Shown piece after piece: positions 13,263 through 23,773 of a stretch of DNA of 64,000 bases. The position numbers and the translations under genes are program-made. How positions within the stretch are numbered: the first letter of the stretch is position 1; each line of letters opens with the position of its first letter. The notes below the pieces were generated by a model, which did no database searches, was not told the DNA's origin, and worked only from the letters and a program-made list of their open reading frames with translations. The DNA comes from Bradysia coprophila (lineage: Eukaryota > Arthropoda > Insecta > Diptera > Sciaridae). Location: assembly GCF_014529535.1 (NCBI RefSeq), contig NW_023504022.1, forward strand, positions 6,499,132 through 6,563,131, given 5' to 3'.

Positions 13263-13798
13263 ATTCAGAGTATGCAACGTTGCAACAGCTATATTGGTAT
13301 ACCAAACAATATGTTCTCATGTTCCCACATTACACATCTCTTCTCAAGTCCCAACTGAGGAAGTTACAAATTGTTTACCGGACCCAAAGTAAACTTTCCA
13401 ATTTTCTCGGAAGTACTAAAGACAAACCGAAAAAATTGGAAAAATCTGGCATTTATCAAATCACCTGTAGTTGTTGTCAATCGATTTACTACGGCCAAAC
13501 AAGAAGACAATTACAAATAAGGTATAAAGAACATCTTTCGAGCATCAAAAATAACAAACCAGAGAAATCATCAGTAGCCGAACACGCATTAACGAATTTA
13601 CATTTGAATTTCAAAAAAGTTGATGAAGCGTTTGAAAAAGAAGAATTAAAATTGCTAAAGGTGGTAATGAACCCTATGCGTTTAGATGCATACGAAAGTT
13701 ACTACATCCATAGACATGTAAAAATCAAACCGAATGTTGATCTGATGAACATTGATAATGGCAACGTATCGTCGTATCTATTCAATTGTATAAAGTAA
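13263..13798 (+). mobile_element. Penelope-like retroelement fragment: GIY-YIG endonuclease end
   Basis: An open frame ending at TAA 13796-13798 encodes about 170 residues. The segment SGIYQITCSCCQSIYYGQT is a GIY-YIG signature preceded by a CxC/CxxC knuckle, followed by R and H residues (QTRRQLQIRYKEH) and SSVAEHAL. The upstream part (QLRKLQIVYRTQSKLSNFLG) matches the linker between reverse transcriptase and endonuclease in Penelope-like elements. The reverse transcriptase itself is absent, so this is a 5'-truncated copy, as is common for the group. No start codon or terminal repeat is evident. Confidence 0.75.
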
Positions 13799-14333
13799 TG
13801 ATTAATAAATTAAAAGTTCACCAGTGGAATCAATAAAGGAGTTTTATATATTTCCCCAGTAATTTCATCAATTGGTGTCTATTCGGAACTTCTCACCCAT
13901 GTATGCTTTGTTAACCATCGTTAACAGCACACATATGCGATACATCTTCTAGCTCCCGATGCAACTATGCACATTCTTAACAAGCGTGTATGCTGTGTAC
14001 ACAAAACTTACGCTCTAGGACTTTTGGACCACATGCTAACGTGAATTCCGAACCACGCCTACAGGCTAGCAAATCATTAGGATTCTTCTGGTGGTAATTA
14101 TATCTCCGCCTAAAGTTAGACTCAGATATTTGCACACAGTTGCATACAGGAGTACGAAACATTGGTGGCACCAAATACCGCAGCTTGATGGTTCTTTGAA
14201 CTACATAATGAGGACCTCTACCTAATGATTTACTGCTAAAAATATAGAACTTTCCTAAAATCGTCAAACATATGTCCAAATAGTAGTGAGCAAACACAGC
14301 TGGTTTCTTCAGGCTTAGTAATAATGAATTTTG
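13799..14333. other. Gene-free spacer
   Basis: The spacer lies between the Penelope fragment and the hAT-like element. An open minus-strand frame at 13977-14381 has no recognisable domain and overlaps the transposon end, so I do not call it a gene. Confidence 0.4.
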
Positions 14334-14341
14334 TAAAGACA

Positions 14342-15404
14342 CAGAGTTCCCACTCCTCCTAAAATTCATAAAATGGACCAAATCCTCCTAAAATCTCCTA
14401 AAATCTTCTAAAACTCCTAAAATTCCTAAAATGAGCTCACACTCTCGAAGAAATTTTTTAATAATACTGAAAAACTAAAAACGGTAAAAACAGCAAAATT
14501 ATGCGGCAACGAATTTGAACTTCTGTATGAACCTGACTCAACTTGCGAAAACACTGCTTTCTTTGAGTCATGCAAATAGCGATCCTGAACGTGGATTTAG
14601 CGAAAATAAATACATTATCGAGGATCGCAGTTTGTTAGAAGATGCGACTGTCGTGTCACTTCGAACGTTTAAGGACACATTGAATAATATAAACGTCACT
14701 GACTTCCTAATGAATCGACGTATTTTCCAGATGTGCTCCAATGTACTTTACTTTTCTCGAACAACAAAAAGTCGAGAAGGTACTACTTCTTAAGAATAAA
14801 GAGGCGGAAGATAATCTCAATAAAGCATCTTCACAAAAAAAATCGAGTTCAGAAAAACTTTCCGATATCGAGAAATCTCTCCAGATCCAGTAGAAAAAAA
14901 CTTTTTAGTGCACAAGAGCTGATAAATGATGGAAACAAAATTATGGTGAATCTTGTTAATTCGAAAGGCGCAGTCGACAAGAAAAACCTGATAAAGGATC
15001 AGTTGCTGGACCAGCGTTTTTTACGGAAAAAAGTGGAACTAAAAGAATGGTACTATTGTAACGCGGGTAGTTGCTGGCTAGTCGAGACTGGCGTCAGAAA
15101 AGAGGAAATCATAAAAGTTTCAATTATTAAACTACATAAGGAAAAATATGTTTTGACAAAAAAAAATAACTTTTTGTCAATTTTCTTAAACATTTTTAGT
15201 ATTTTACGATGTGTATGAGAAACAGAGAAACAGAGCAAAAATTCCTCCGGAAATTACTTATACAACCTTTCCCACATTTTAAAAAATTCCTCATAAAATT
15301 CTCCTAAAATTACCTTCCAAATCTCCTAAAATACTCTTAAAATTGCCTTTAAAATTTCCTAAAATTCCTAATTTTAGGACCCTTCCTAAGACGTGGGAAC
15401 TCTG
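14342..15404 (+). mobile_element. Decayed hAT-like DNA transposon carrying the transposase C-terminus
   Basis: Twelve-bp perfect terminal inverted repeats (CAGAGTTCCCAC / GTGGGAACTCTG) bound a 1063-bp element, flanked by a direct repeat AAGACA at 14336-14341 and 15405-15410. Both sub-terminal regions are rich in CTCCTAAAA words. Inside, a plus-strand frame from about 14515 reads LAKTLLSLSHANSDPERGFS, which resembles the hAT dimerisation region, followed in a second frame by a Lys/Glu-rich helix. The coding stretch has at least one frameshift and one stop (TAG near 14890), so it is dead. The observed duplication is 6 bp, not the 8 bp usual for hAT; the outermost 2 bp may have mutated. Confidence 0.75.
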
Positions 15405-15412
15405 AAGACATG

Positions 15413-16007
15413 AAACTGAGTTCCTGGTTTACATTTGCAGCTGAAAACTTTAATTTGCCGGTAACGAGATAACCAGGATACCTCATTATTTCCATGCACG
15501 GCAGTTCCTAATTCAGTCATTGTATTTTGGATCTTCGCAAAGCTTATAGACTTGAGGCCTGCCTTCTTCTTTCTTCGTCCATTAATTCCCTTCTACGTTC
15601 ATTTCAAAAACATTAGGACGATTCGACATTTGTGCTGGTCCTAATTTTGCATATCCAAACCTGTTCGTATTTAGAGACTCTTCTTCTGCGCAAAATCTAT
15701 GTCGAAGAGTCTTCGACAAAGACCTTTTACAAGATTGATATTTGTTTCAAATTGGTACACTATTTAAAGTTCACTGGATTGCAGTATTTGCACCAGCTGA
15801 TTTCTTACCAACTGGTGTTCATGCTATTGTTCATATCAGTATCGTGTATTAGCCGGATTATTCGCTCGCACACTCACACAAGTGCGTAAACCGACAGATG
15901 CACTGTTACATTTAACAACAGCTGTTGCAAATTCTGCACTCCAGTGAAATTTACCCAGTGTACAAAGTTACCCACCACAATCGTGTTTACGCATTTCTAA
16001 CTGTAAC
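15413..16007. other. Gene-free spacer
   Basis: No gene, RNA or clear repeat was recognised. Confidence 0.4.
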
Positions 16008-16213
16008 ACCACGGCATAGTAAAATAAACCAGGCAGGAGCGGTTCATTTTCGAAACGTCAAATAAGGGACCTAATGCATTGTATGAAAATGAACTCAAAT
16101 GAACACTGACATAAATTGAAAAATTCTGTTCGCAAAAAATATTGGGCTACTCGATTATTCACGTCCCTTGTCAAATCAGCGCTCCTGCCTAGTTAACTTT
16201 ACTCTGTCGTGGT
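16008..16213. mobile_element. 206-bp MITE with long imperfect terminal inverted repeats
   Basis: The left end (ACCACGGCATAGTAAA...AGGCAGGAGCG) and the right end are inverted copies over about 35 bp with several mismatches, and the similarity continues inward (AAGGGAC). No clean target duplication is visible, which fits an older insertion. Confidence 0.6.
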
Positions 16214-16360
16214 AAAACGATAAATTAGAATCGACTTCTGTTCACAAAATATTAACAAACTGTGAAAAATTCACAGTTCGTGCTCAAAATAGTTCACATC
16301 TGTACTCGAACTGTGTATCATTTATTCACATGTTCTTGGTTTCTGTGCACATTTTGAGTT

Positions 16361-16480
16361 GTGTACACAGAATGTGAACACTCTGTACACCTGACTTTTT
16401 CCGTGTACAGAATGTGAACACTATGTACACCTGAATTTCTTTTGTGAACAGAATGTGAACACTCTGTGCTCTGGAATTTT
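16361..16480. repeat. Three-copy direct repeat, ~40-bp period
   Basis: The words ACAGAATGTGAACAC and CTGTACACCTGA recur at about 16367, 16407 and 16448 with 40-41 bp spacing and a few substitutions. Confidence 0.6.
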
Positions 16481-18235
16481 AGTGGACAGAATCTTCATTT
16501 TTTGGCCAGGTGGACCGTTTACGAATATTACTAAAATGTACCGAAAGCCGCAACTTATCCTGTCGTGTTTCGCACTAAAAGAAATGCTCTTAGTTACAAT
16601 GCATTGTCCCTTATCCCTTATTATACGTATACGCCAGATTGATTGGCTAACATAAATTCTAAAACATTGTGAAATATTACCTTCACCCAACTCTGTTTAC
16701 AATATTCGTCTATTAACTCGTAGAACATCGAACTTGATTCGTTCATAGCGAAATGTTCATCAACAAAGAAAAAACCCGAATTCGCATGAACTCTGACTCA
16801 CACTACCTGCGCTAAATCTTCGTTTTTAAGTCTGAAAAGTAGGAACCAGATAACACGATACAGTCACCTTCCAACATTCAAATTTAAATCCCGTCACCAG
16901 CCGATACATGTCTTGAGAATTTTGCAGCACGTTTCGTTATACGATCCAGCTAGTAATAGAATGCAGCATGAACGATCATGCAAAGACGAGTTTATTATAT
17001 ACTCATATTAAAGTAAGAAATTCTGTTATCCAGTGACCGGTTCTCGGTGACTCTACATATAAGTTTTTCTGCGTGATTCATTAATTTCGTTTCATCCAAT
17101 CAATGTCTGTGCTTTGTTAATTATCAATTTCGTAAATTGTCTCAGTATTTATCGTTATGGCTAATAAAAATTGCATGCAATTAAACGGTGACCTTTCGTA
17201 TTCATATTAATTTGGTACGTGTTACATATATTCAGCACCGACTGTGCGTTCTTCGTTTCACGGTGTGTCCAACATATATACATAAAACACAATACAGAGA
17301 GAGGAGAAAAAAAACTTTAAATTAATTGTTCAGAAAAATCTCACGAACCTGACCTACATTTTGAATTTGACTTTGTCAATCATGACGAAATAATGTAATG
17401 AATGAAACACAGCCGTACATAAATATCAATCATTGCTCATTCATAAAAATAATTCTCTTTTATTCGGTTTGGATTCATATCAAGATTCCATTTATATGTG
17501 CACCGTTTGTGAATCATATACATCATGCAGGACTTGATCATTTAAAATCCCTCAACCGAAAAACAAAGTGTACAAACATTTCGGGCAATGTATGGTTGGG
17601 TAATGGGTATAGTTACCTAAACCGCATAATAATTGGTGGTGATAGTACTTGACATTTTAAAAATTACGTTCTGTATTTAGTGTCTCCCGTCTACCGAACC
17701 AAAAGCATTATTTCATTCAATTTTGTTTATTTAAATTTTTTTCATTATATTTTAATGAATAGGTACCGCGCGACTTAATACTTAACCTTGCCATCGCCAT
17801 ACACAATAACTTGTATATATAGGTACACTTCACGCAATAACTAAATTCTAAAGGTTAACATTTAACAGAATTATTGCAAAAATATTGCTTTGTTGCACAA
17901 TTGCTGATTTTTTTTACCTTTTCGGAATACTGAATGTACGTTTCCATTGAACCCATAAAGTATATTCAGTACAACATTGTAGTACTAGCTGGAGAATATT
18001 GAAATCTTTTGTGAAAAGCATATTATGGGATCTATTGTTCTGAGCATTTGAGACAACAAAAACAACGTTAACCAGAAAGTGTCGCCACTTCACACGGACA
18101 TTTGGGGCGTTTTCTTAGGGCGCACAATTCTAGGTTTTAGAGTGCAGCGATCCTCGCTTTATTCGATTACCAAGGGGAGAACTTAAGAAGTTCTAATAAG
18201 AGTAGAAGCGTACGGCCAGAGCGAATCGAGGGCTG
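16481..18235. other. Gene-free stretch
   Basis: AT-rich. A short overlapping pair of open frames near 16421-16690 exists on both strands but shows no domain. Nothing else was recognised. Confidence 0.4.
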
Positions 18236-18454
18236 CAATTCCTCGATGACCAATCGTCGATGACACCAATCGTCGATGACACCAATCGTCGATGACACCA
18301 ATCGTCGATGACCAATCGTCAATGACACCAATCGTCGATGACCAATCGTCGATGACACAAATCGTCTATGACCAATCGTCGATGACACCGATCGTCGATG
18401 ACCAATCGTCGATGACACCGATCGTCGATGACCAATCGTCGATGACACCAATCG
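18236..18454. repeat. Minisatellite with alternating 14- and 16-bp units
   Basis: About 14 units of AATCGTCGATGACC (14 bp) and AATCGTCGATGACACC (16 bp) alternate. A pair makes 30 bp, a multiple of three, so the array is open in several frames and gives artefactual repetitive open frames on the minus strand (RRLVIDDRCH-type repeats). The unit contains the partly self-complementary ATCGTCGAT. Confidence 0.9.
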
Positions 18455-18999
18455 GTGGAAGATTTTAACCTGTCACAGACGGTAAGCATATTAACAGTTT
18501 TACCATTCAAACTACTACTTCATTCGATCGAAGATTTTCAGAGATTGATTTCAGAAATCTTTTACTTCATTTGTTATAATCATGGCTTTTGCTAAGGCCT
18601 CATCAGTCAGAGCTTGTCATTTATTCTTGCTGTCGTTGTCGATAACGGATGACAGCCGTCTGTAACAGGTTGAGAATCGTTGGCCCGAAACGAAATTATT
18701 TTATTGGGAATCTGAATTAAGAGCTACGACTAGAACTGCGGGGTTTAAGGAATGACTTCAAATAACTGGAAATATTTTCAGATCACAAAACAAAGCCTTG
18801 GTCACAACCACAACCTACCAATCTTCACTGTTGATTCTTTATCCTTCTTCTTTGCAATGTATGCCTTTGAACCGTATATATTGATGATAGCCTGTACTTT
18901 CACAGAAGGAAAACACTTCACTATTACAAACATCCTTTCACTTCTAGGTTTTTTCACCTGATCGACGATCTATTGTTTCATTATTTATGCTATCTATGA

Positions 19000-19054
19000 C
19001 AAGGCAATGAACTCTGACTAATACCCTTTGTCTTAGTCAGAGTTCATTGTCCTT
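19000..19054. repeat. Compact hairpin, 17-bp perfect stem and 11-nt loop
   Basis: CAATGAACTCTGACTAA at 19005-19021 pairs perfectly with 19033-19049, and pairing extends outward with one bulge to about 24 bp. The loop is TACCCTTTGTC. The fold is short for a microRNA precursor but could also be a small palindromic element. Confidence 0.7.
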
Positions 19055-19437
19055 TCATCACTCTTTTTAACAAATGAATTAGTCTCGGCATTTATATACA
19101 AACGATATGGCACGTTTACATATCGCAAACGTGAGGTGAAATTGACTTTACGCCGGTGAGGACCTCAAGTTTCTGAGTAAAATTCTTCAATTGAAGCAAT
19201 GATGTCAAATGATGGAAATGGTTTTTTGCATGTTTTCCGATCTCGGCATCGCCTCGGATCAGTAAATTTGACACAAGAAGAGACGTTTCCATAATTTGTG
19301 CCACTGACAAGTACTGTACGATTGCATGTTCTTGAAACGATCTTTAAACGTTTTTCAGAATTTCCACCCAAACGTAATGACACCATTACGTATCTGTTGC
19401 ATGTAAAGAAGTTCTGCATCAATCTGCTGATATAACT

Positions 19438-19547
19438 CAAGGTTCTGAAAGAACTTACATCAAGATAAGTGATTGATCCCAATAGCGATCAAAATTTTGA
19501 TGACATTTGTGGGGTCTATAAATAAGCAAAGTTCTTTCAGAACCTTG
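19438..19547. repeat. Inverted repeat with 19-bp perfect arms
   Basis: CAAGGTTCTGAAAGAACTT at 19438-19456 is perfectly inverted at 19529-19547, separated by 72 bp. It may be a degenerate MITE or a structured RNA; no target duplication is seen. Confidence 0.65.
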
Positions 19548-19877
19548 ATAAATAGTTCAGCCTCCTTATGTGCCAACTACTTACCTGAATCTGTTGAACT
19601 TTACTGTGCCATGTTAGGAAGCGCTCGGTTATTATGTTCCTTCAGAACAGAATTATTTAAAAGAAACGAAAAGGACTCAAACGAAATCACGAAGTTGAAT
19701 TTTTGGTTTGACAAAGATTGTATTGATTTATTGACAAAAATATTTCTTTCTAATTCATTCAACGTTTAGTTCTTTTGCTTCATACAAGAAATCTAAAATA
19801 AAAATTTGGGGACAAAATATGGACGAAATTCTTCAAAACGTACTCCATCTAGGAAAGCGAAATCGTGACTCCTGAAG

Positions 19878-22800
19878 TTAAATTCCATTTTCCCAGTGTT
19901 TCCTTGTCATCTTGTCTAATAAAGAAGCATTGGCTGCAGCTGGCAATTTCAATGGACCGAATTTATTCGTTGCCTCAACGTTACTGAGAGCAGGATCGTT
20001 ATCCCAGCTTTCGAATTCGTCGGTGCCGAATAGATTGAGAACATAGTCGTCTTTCTTCTTCTGAATCTTTAGGTCGAGCTCACTTAGTTTCTTAGTCGAT
20101 TGTACAGCTATAGATTCATCAATAGCTTCGAACAGTTTCTTCCTTGACTGTTCGATGACGTCCAAATCGAATTCGTTGCTCAGTTTACCTATAAAGATTT
20201 GCATTTTTTCATGAAGATTGGGATCCAGTTCTTGCGTAGATTTCGGTTCGACACATGTCCGTTTTGGTGGTCGCGGATCCTCCCATCCGTATTCTGGTTC
20301 GCTATCGTCCGTCGTATCAATTTCCATGAATTTTTTTTCGGGAGTCACCGAAAATCTAATGTCTGACCACCGATATCCCATTCGTTTCTTCGCATTCGAT
20401 GAGGGACGTTTATTTCGTTCGAATTTGGGTCTTTGTAGACGTACTCTTTCACTGTCACTTTCACCGTCCCATTCACTTCCGCTGTCGCTTTCAAAGACTC
20501 GTTTACTTTCGAACGTGCTGGCCGATCGCCGACTGTCAGAAAACGATGATGGGCGGTGGAATGCTTTTGAAGACGATGTGGGACTATTTGTAGCAGCACA
20601 TCGTTCATTGCTAGTTTGCTGTTTTTTGGAGAAACTTTTCTGACGCCGATCGATACCACAGCGTTGTTTCTGTGATGACAAAGCACCTAGTGATGATGAA
20701 CTTGCACGCCTATCGAGTGAATTGTCTAAAGAACTGCGACCACTGCAACGAGTTGATTGATTTGTTTTCAACTCTGAGTCAACAAAAATGTCTTGGCTGT
20801 CATTATGTACAGCTTCAGTAGCACGAACATTCCGTGAGCTAACATTTTCCGCCTTAATCAGTCGGGAACACTCGTCTTCGGATTCACTTTTTATGATTGT
20901 TGCTGCTGGACTTGGACACTCGTCCTCCGATTCGCTTTTTATGATTGTTGCAGCTTGACTTGGACACTCATCGAACGACTGGCTTTGTGTGAGTCCTTGG
21001 TCAGTAGCTCCATTTTCCGCGATTACGGGACTCGTCGGTCTGGAACACTCGTCTTCGGATTCACTTTTTATGATTGTTGCAGCTGGACTTGGACACTCAT
21101 CGAACGACTGGCTTTGTGTGAGTCCTTGGTCAGTTACTCCATTTTCCGCGTTTACGGGACTCGTCGGTCTGGAACACTCGTCTTCGGATTCACTTTTTAT
21201 GATTGTTGCTGCTGGACTTGGACAATCGTCCTCTGATTCGCTTTTTATGATTGTTGCAGCTGGACTTGGACACTCATCGAACGACTGGCTTTGTGTGAGT
21301 CCTTGGTCAGTTCCTCCATTTTCCGCGTTTACGGGACTCGTCGGTCTGGAACACTCGTCTTCGGATTCACTTTTTATGATTGTTGCAGCTGGACTTGGAC
21401 ACTCGTCCTCCGATTCGCTTTTTATGATTGTTGCAGCTGGACTCGGACACTTATCGAACGACTTCTTTTCTCTGAGTCGTGGGTCAGTTGCTCCATTTTC
21501 CGCGTTTACGGGATCCGTCGGTCTGGAACACTCGTCTTCGGATTCACTTTTTATGATTGTTGCAGCTGGACTAGGACACTCGGCTTCCGATTCGCTTCTT
21601 ATGGTTGTTTTAGTTGGGCTCAAACACTCATCGAGCGACTGCCTTTCTATGAGTTTTATGCCATCAGCTCCATTTTCCATATTTATGGAAGTCGTCGGTC
21701 TGGAACATTCGTCTTCGAATTCACTTTTAATGATTGTTGCCGCTGGACTGGGACACTCACACTCATCATCCGACTCGCTAGTTATAATTATTATATCTGG
21801 ACTCAGACAGTCGGCTACCAAATTACTTTTTATGATTGTTCTAGTTGGGCTCGGACACTCATCGACCAGCTCGCTTTCTATGATGACATGACTTGGACGT
21901 TCATTCTCCGACTGGCTTTTTATGATTGTGTTCGAACTCGTACATTCATCCTCCAACCCCTTACTTATGACTGTTTCAGTTGACATGAGATACTCGTCTT
22001 CATAACCGCCTTTTATGATTGTACTCGCTGGACTTGGACACTCCTCTCGAACGTTTGGATGCGAGTGTTTAAGTTCAGATTTTGTGCGTGTATCCATTTC
22101 TATCATTTGCGTCAGATTCTTCTCTGAGTCTACTTCTTGAGGTGACGTAGATGTGAGTTCTTGCGAAATGGCGTTGTCTCCAACCGTTTCTAGATGACTC
22201 GGTGACTCTTCTCTGATTACTGTCAACGAATCAACGTTCATAGAACTTGATGAGGAATGGCCATAGCGTTCAACGATAGGAATTCCATAATCCTGCAAGT
22301 CCATGACAGAACGAACATTCATCTTTATCTCTCTATCTCCTGAATGGTAGACCATTTGCTGTGAGTTTACTCCTTGAGGTGACGCAGATGTGAGTTCTGA
22401 CAAATTGTTGTCTCCAACCGTTTCTAGATGACTCTGTGACTCTTCTTTGATGACTGTCAATGAATCTGCGTTCATAGGACTTGGTGAGGAATGACCTAAG
22501 CGTTCAAGGATAGGAATTCCATAATCCTGCAAGTCCATTACAAAACGAACATTCATCTGAAACGGCAAGTCAACGTTAAATTGAGTTATTAAATTTGATA
22601 AGAAAATATTACTTTGTCTGCCGACAGAGGTTTTTCCACAGGCTCTCCTGCTGATAAAGTCGAATCGATCGACTTGGTCGAGTCCGCTGTGCTATCACTT
22701 TGAAGTGGCTCTTGTTCAATCGAATGTGCCGAGGATTGAGACAACGTGGCATCGACGGATGTGTCGACCTCGTCCTTTATTTCGTTTACGACGAAATGCT

Positions 22801-23043
22801 GCATTTTCGAAATGTTTAGCTTGTAGACTATGTCCGTTGGAATTGAAACCATTTGCAATGGCAGTTCAGGATCGGTGGATGGATCCTTTTGCTGTGCAAC
22901 AACTTGCCCATTTCCAATTTTCGGCGTTTTAGTTGCCTTTCGTGCCGACGTTTTATTTCGTTTTTTCTTCGGTTTGCCTTTTTTGGTTGGTTGAGGTGTT
23001 GTTTGTCTAGCTTTAACTGTAGTACCTGTGTCAACTGTCTCCC
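19878..23043 (-). CDS. Unrecognised protein with tandem acidic SUMO-consensus repeats (5' exon(s) missing)
   Basis: Two exons are clear: 22613-23043 (the first of these preceded by a good acceptor, so at least one further 5' exon exists) and 19878-22556, joined in phase 0 by an intron with GTAATA and TTTCAG ends. Together they encode about 1036 residues. The N-terminal part has a Lys-rich nuclear-localisation-type cluster (KKGKPKKKRNKTSARK). Next come two about 75-residue copies of a block containing VMDLQDYGIPI. The centre is an array of about a dozen acidic units whose consensus is CPSPAATIIKSESEDE, alternating with CSRP(T)SPVNAENG spacers. The rest is a Ser-rich basic region and a charged C-terminal helix-rich tail ending WENGI. 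Nine units contain IKSE followed by acidic residues. I do not recognise the family; a nuclear, sumoylated scaffold is an inference. Confidence 0.75.
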
Positions 23044-23093
23044 CTGAATAATATAAAATTTCTGATTAACAACAATTTCATGTCACGGCGCAC

Positions 23094-23773
23094 AGTGTTC
23101 CAAAACGTTACTGCCACATTCATAAATCTATTTTTGACATCAGTACGTCACTTTGCGACCCCTTTATGTCCGGAATTACCCTACAGTAACAGTAGACTTT
23201 CGAAAAACCAAGAAAATTTTTTGTTGGTTTTTTGGGTTTTGGAGCCCATTTTCCCCGTGAGGGGTTTGTAAATTTTCCATGTTAAATATAAAAATCCTAA
23301 GGACGTTGCAACTTGCATTGAGACACCTCAAGCATACTCCTTATGGTATTTTCTATGTTCCCGAACCTACCTGCTCACCAATCGCTGTAAAAAAGATCTC
23401 TTATTCCACATTTTCATCAATAACCAAAAAAATTCAAAAAAGCCTCATGAAATAAAATCGTTGTCTCTAACATTTCTGCAGTAGTAAGTGAAGGCGAGGG
23501 GCAGGGGAACATAGAAAATACCATAAGGAGTATGCTTGAGGTGTCTCAATGCAAGTTGCAACGTCCTTAGGATTTTTATATTTAACATGGAAAATTTACA
23601 AACCCCTCACGGGGAAAATGGGCTCCAAAACCCAAAAAACCAACAAAATTTTTTCTTGGTTTTTCGAAAGTCTACTGTTACTGTAGGGTAATTCCGGACA
23701 TAAAGGGGTCACAAAGTGACGTACTGATGTCAAAAATAGATTTATGAATGTGGCAGTAACGTTTTGGAACACT
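23094..23773. mobile_element. 680-bp foldback element, copy 1
   Basis: Two nearly identical inverted arms of about 270 bp start AGTGTTCCAAAACGTTACTG and flank a unique spacer of about 145 bp (roughly 23362-23505). The element lies just upstream of the visible exons of the repeat-protein gene, probably in its intron. A second copy with arms of the same sequence and identical overall length lies at 57221-57900. No open frame of note is present, so it is non-autonomous. Confidence 0.85.

Larger units (their letters stand above)
18455..19877. other. Gene-free stretch with two inverted repeats
   Basis: The stretch lies downstream of the 3' end of the repeat-protein gene. It contains a compact hairpin at 19000-19054 and a longer inverted repeat at 19438-19547, listed separately. 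Open frames here lack recognisable domains. Confidence 0.4.

Noticed and set aside
18236-18454. CRISPR-like array
   Set aside because: Units are contiguous without spacers, and the sequence is an animal nuclear genome.
18167-18510. Minus-strand repetitive proteins with RRLVIDD-type repeats
   Set aside because: Produced by the 14/16-bp minisatellite; no start context or flanking coding sequence.
20955-21983. Long plus-strand open frames (up to 300 residues) inside the repeat-protein gene
   Set aside because: They are the antisense of the tandem array and stay open only because the unit length is a multiple of three; they lack splice sites or domains.
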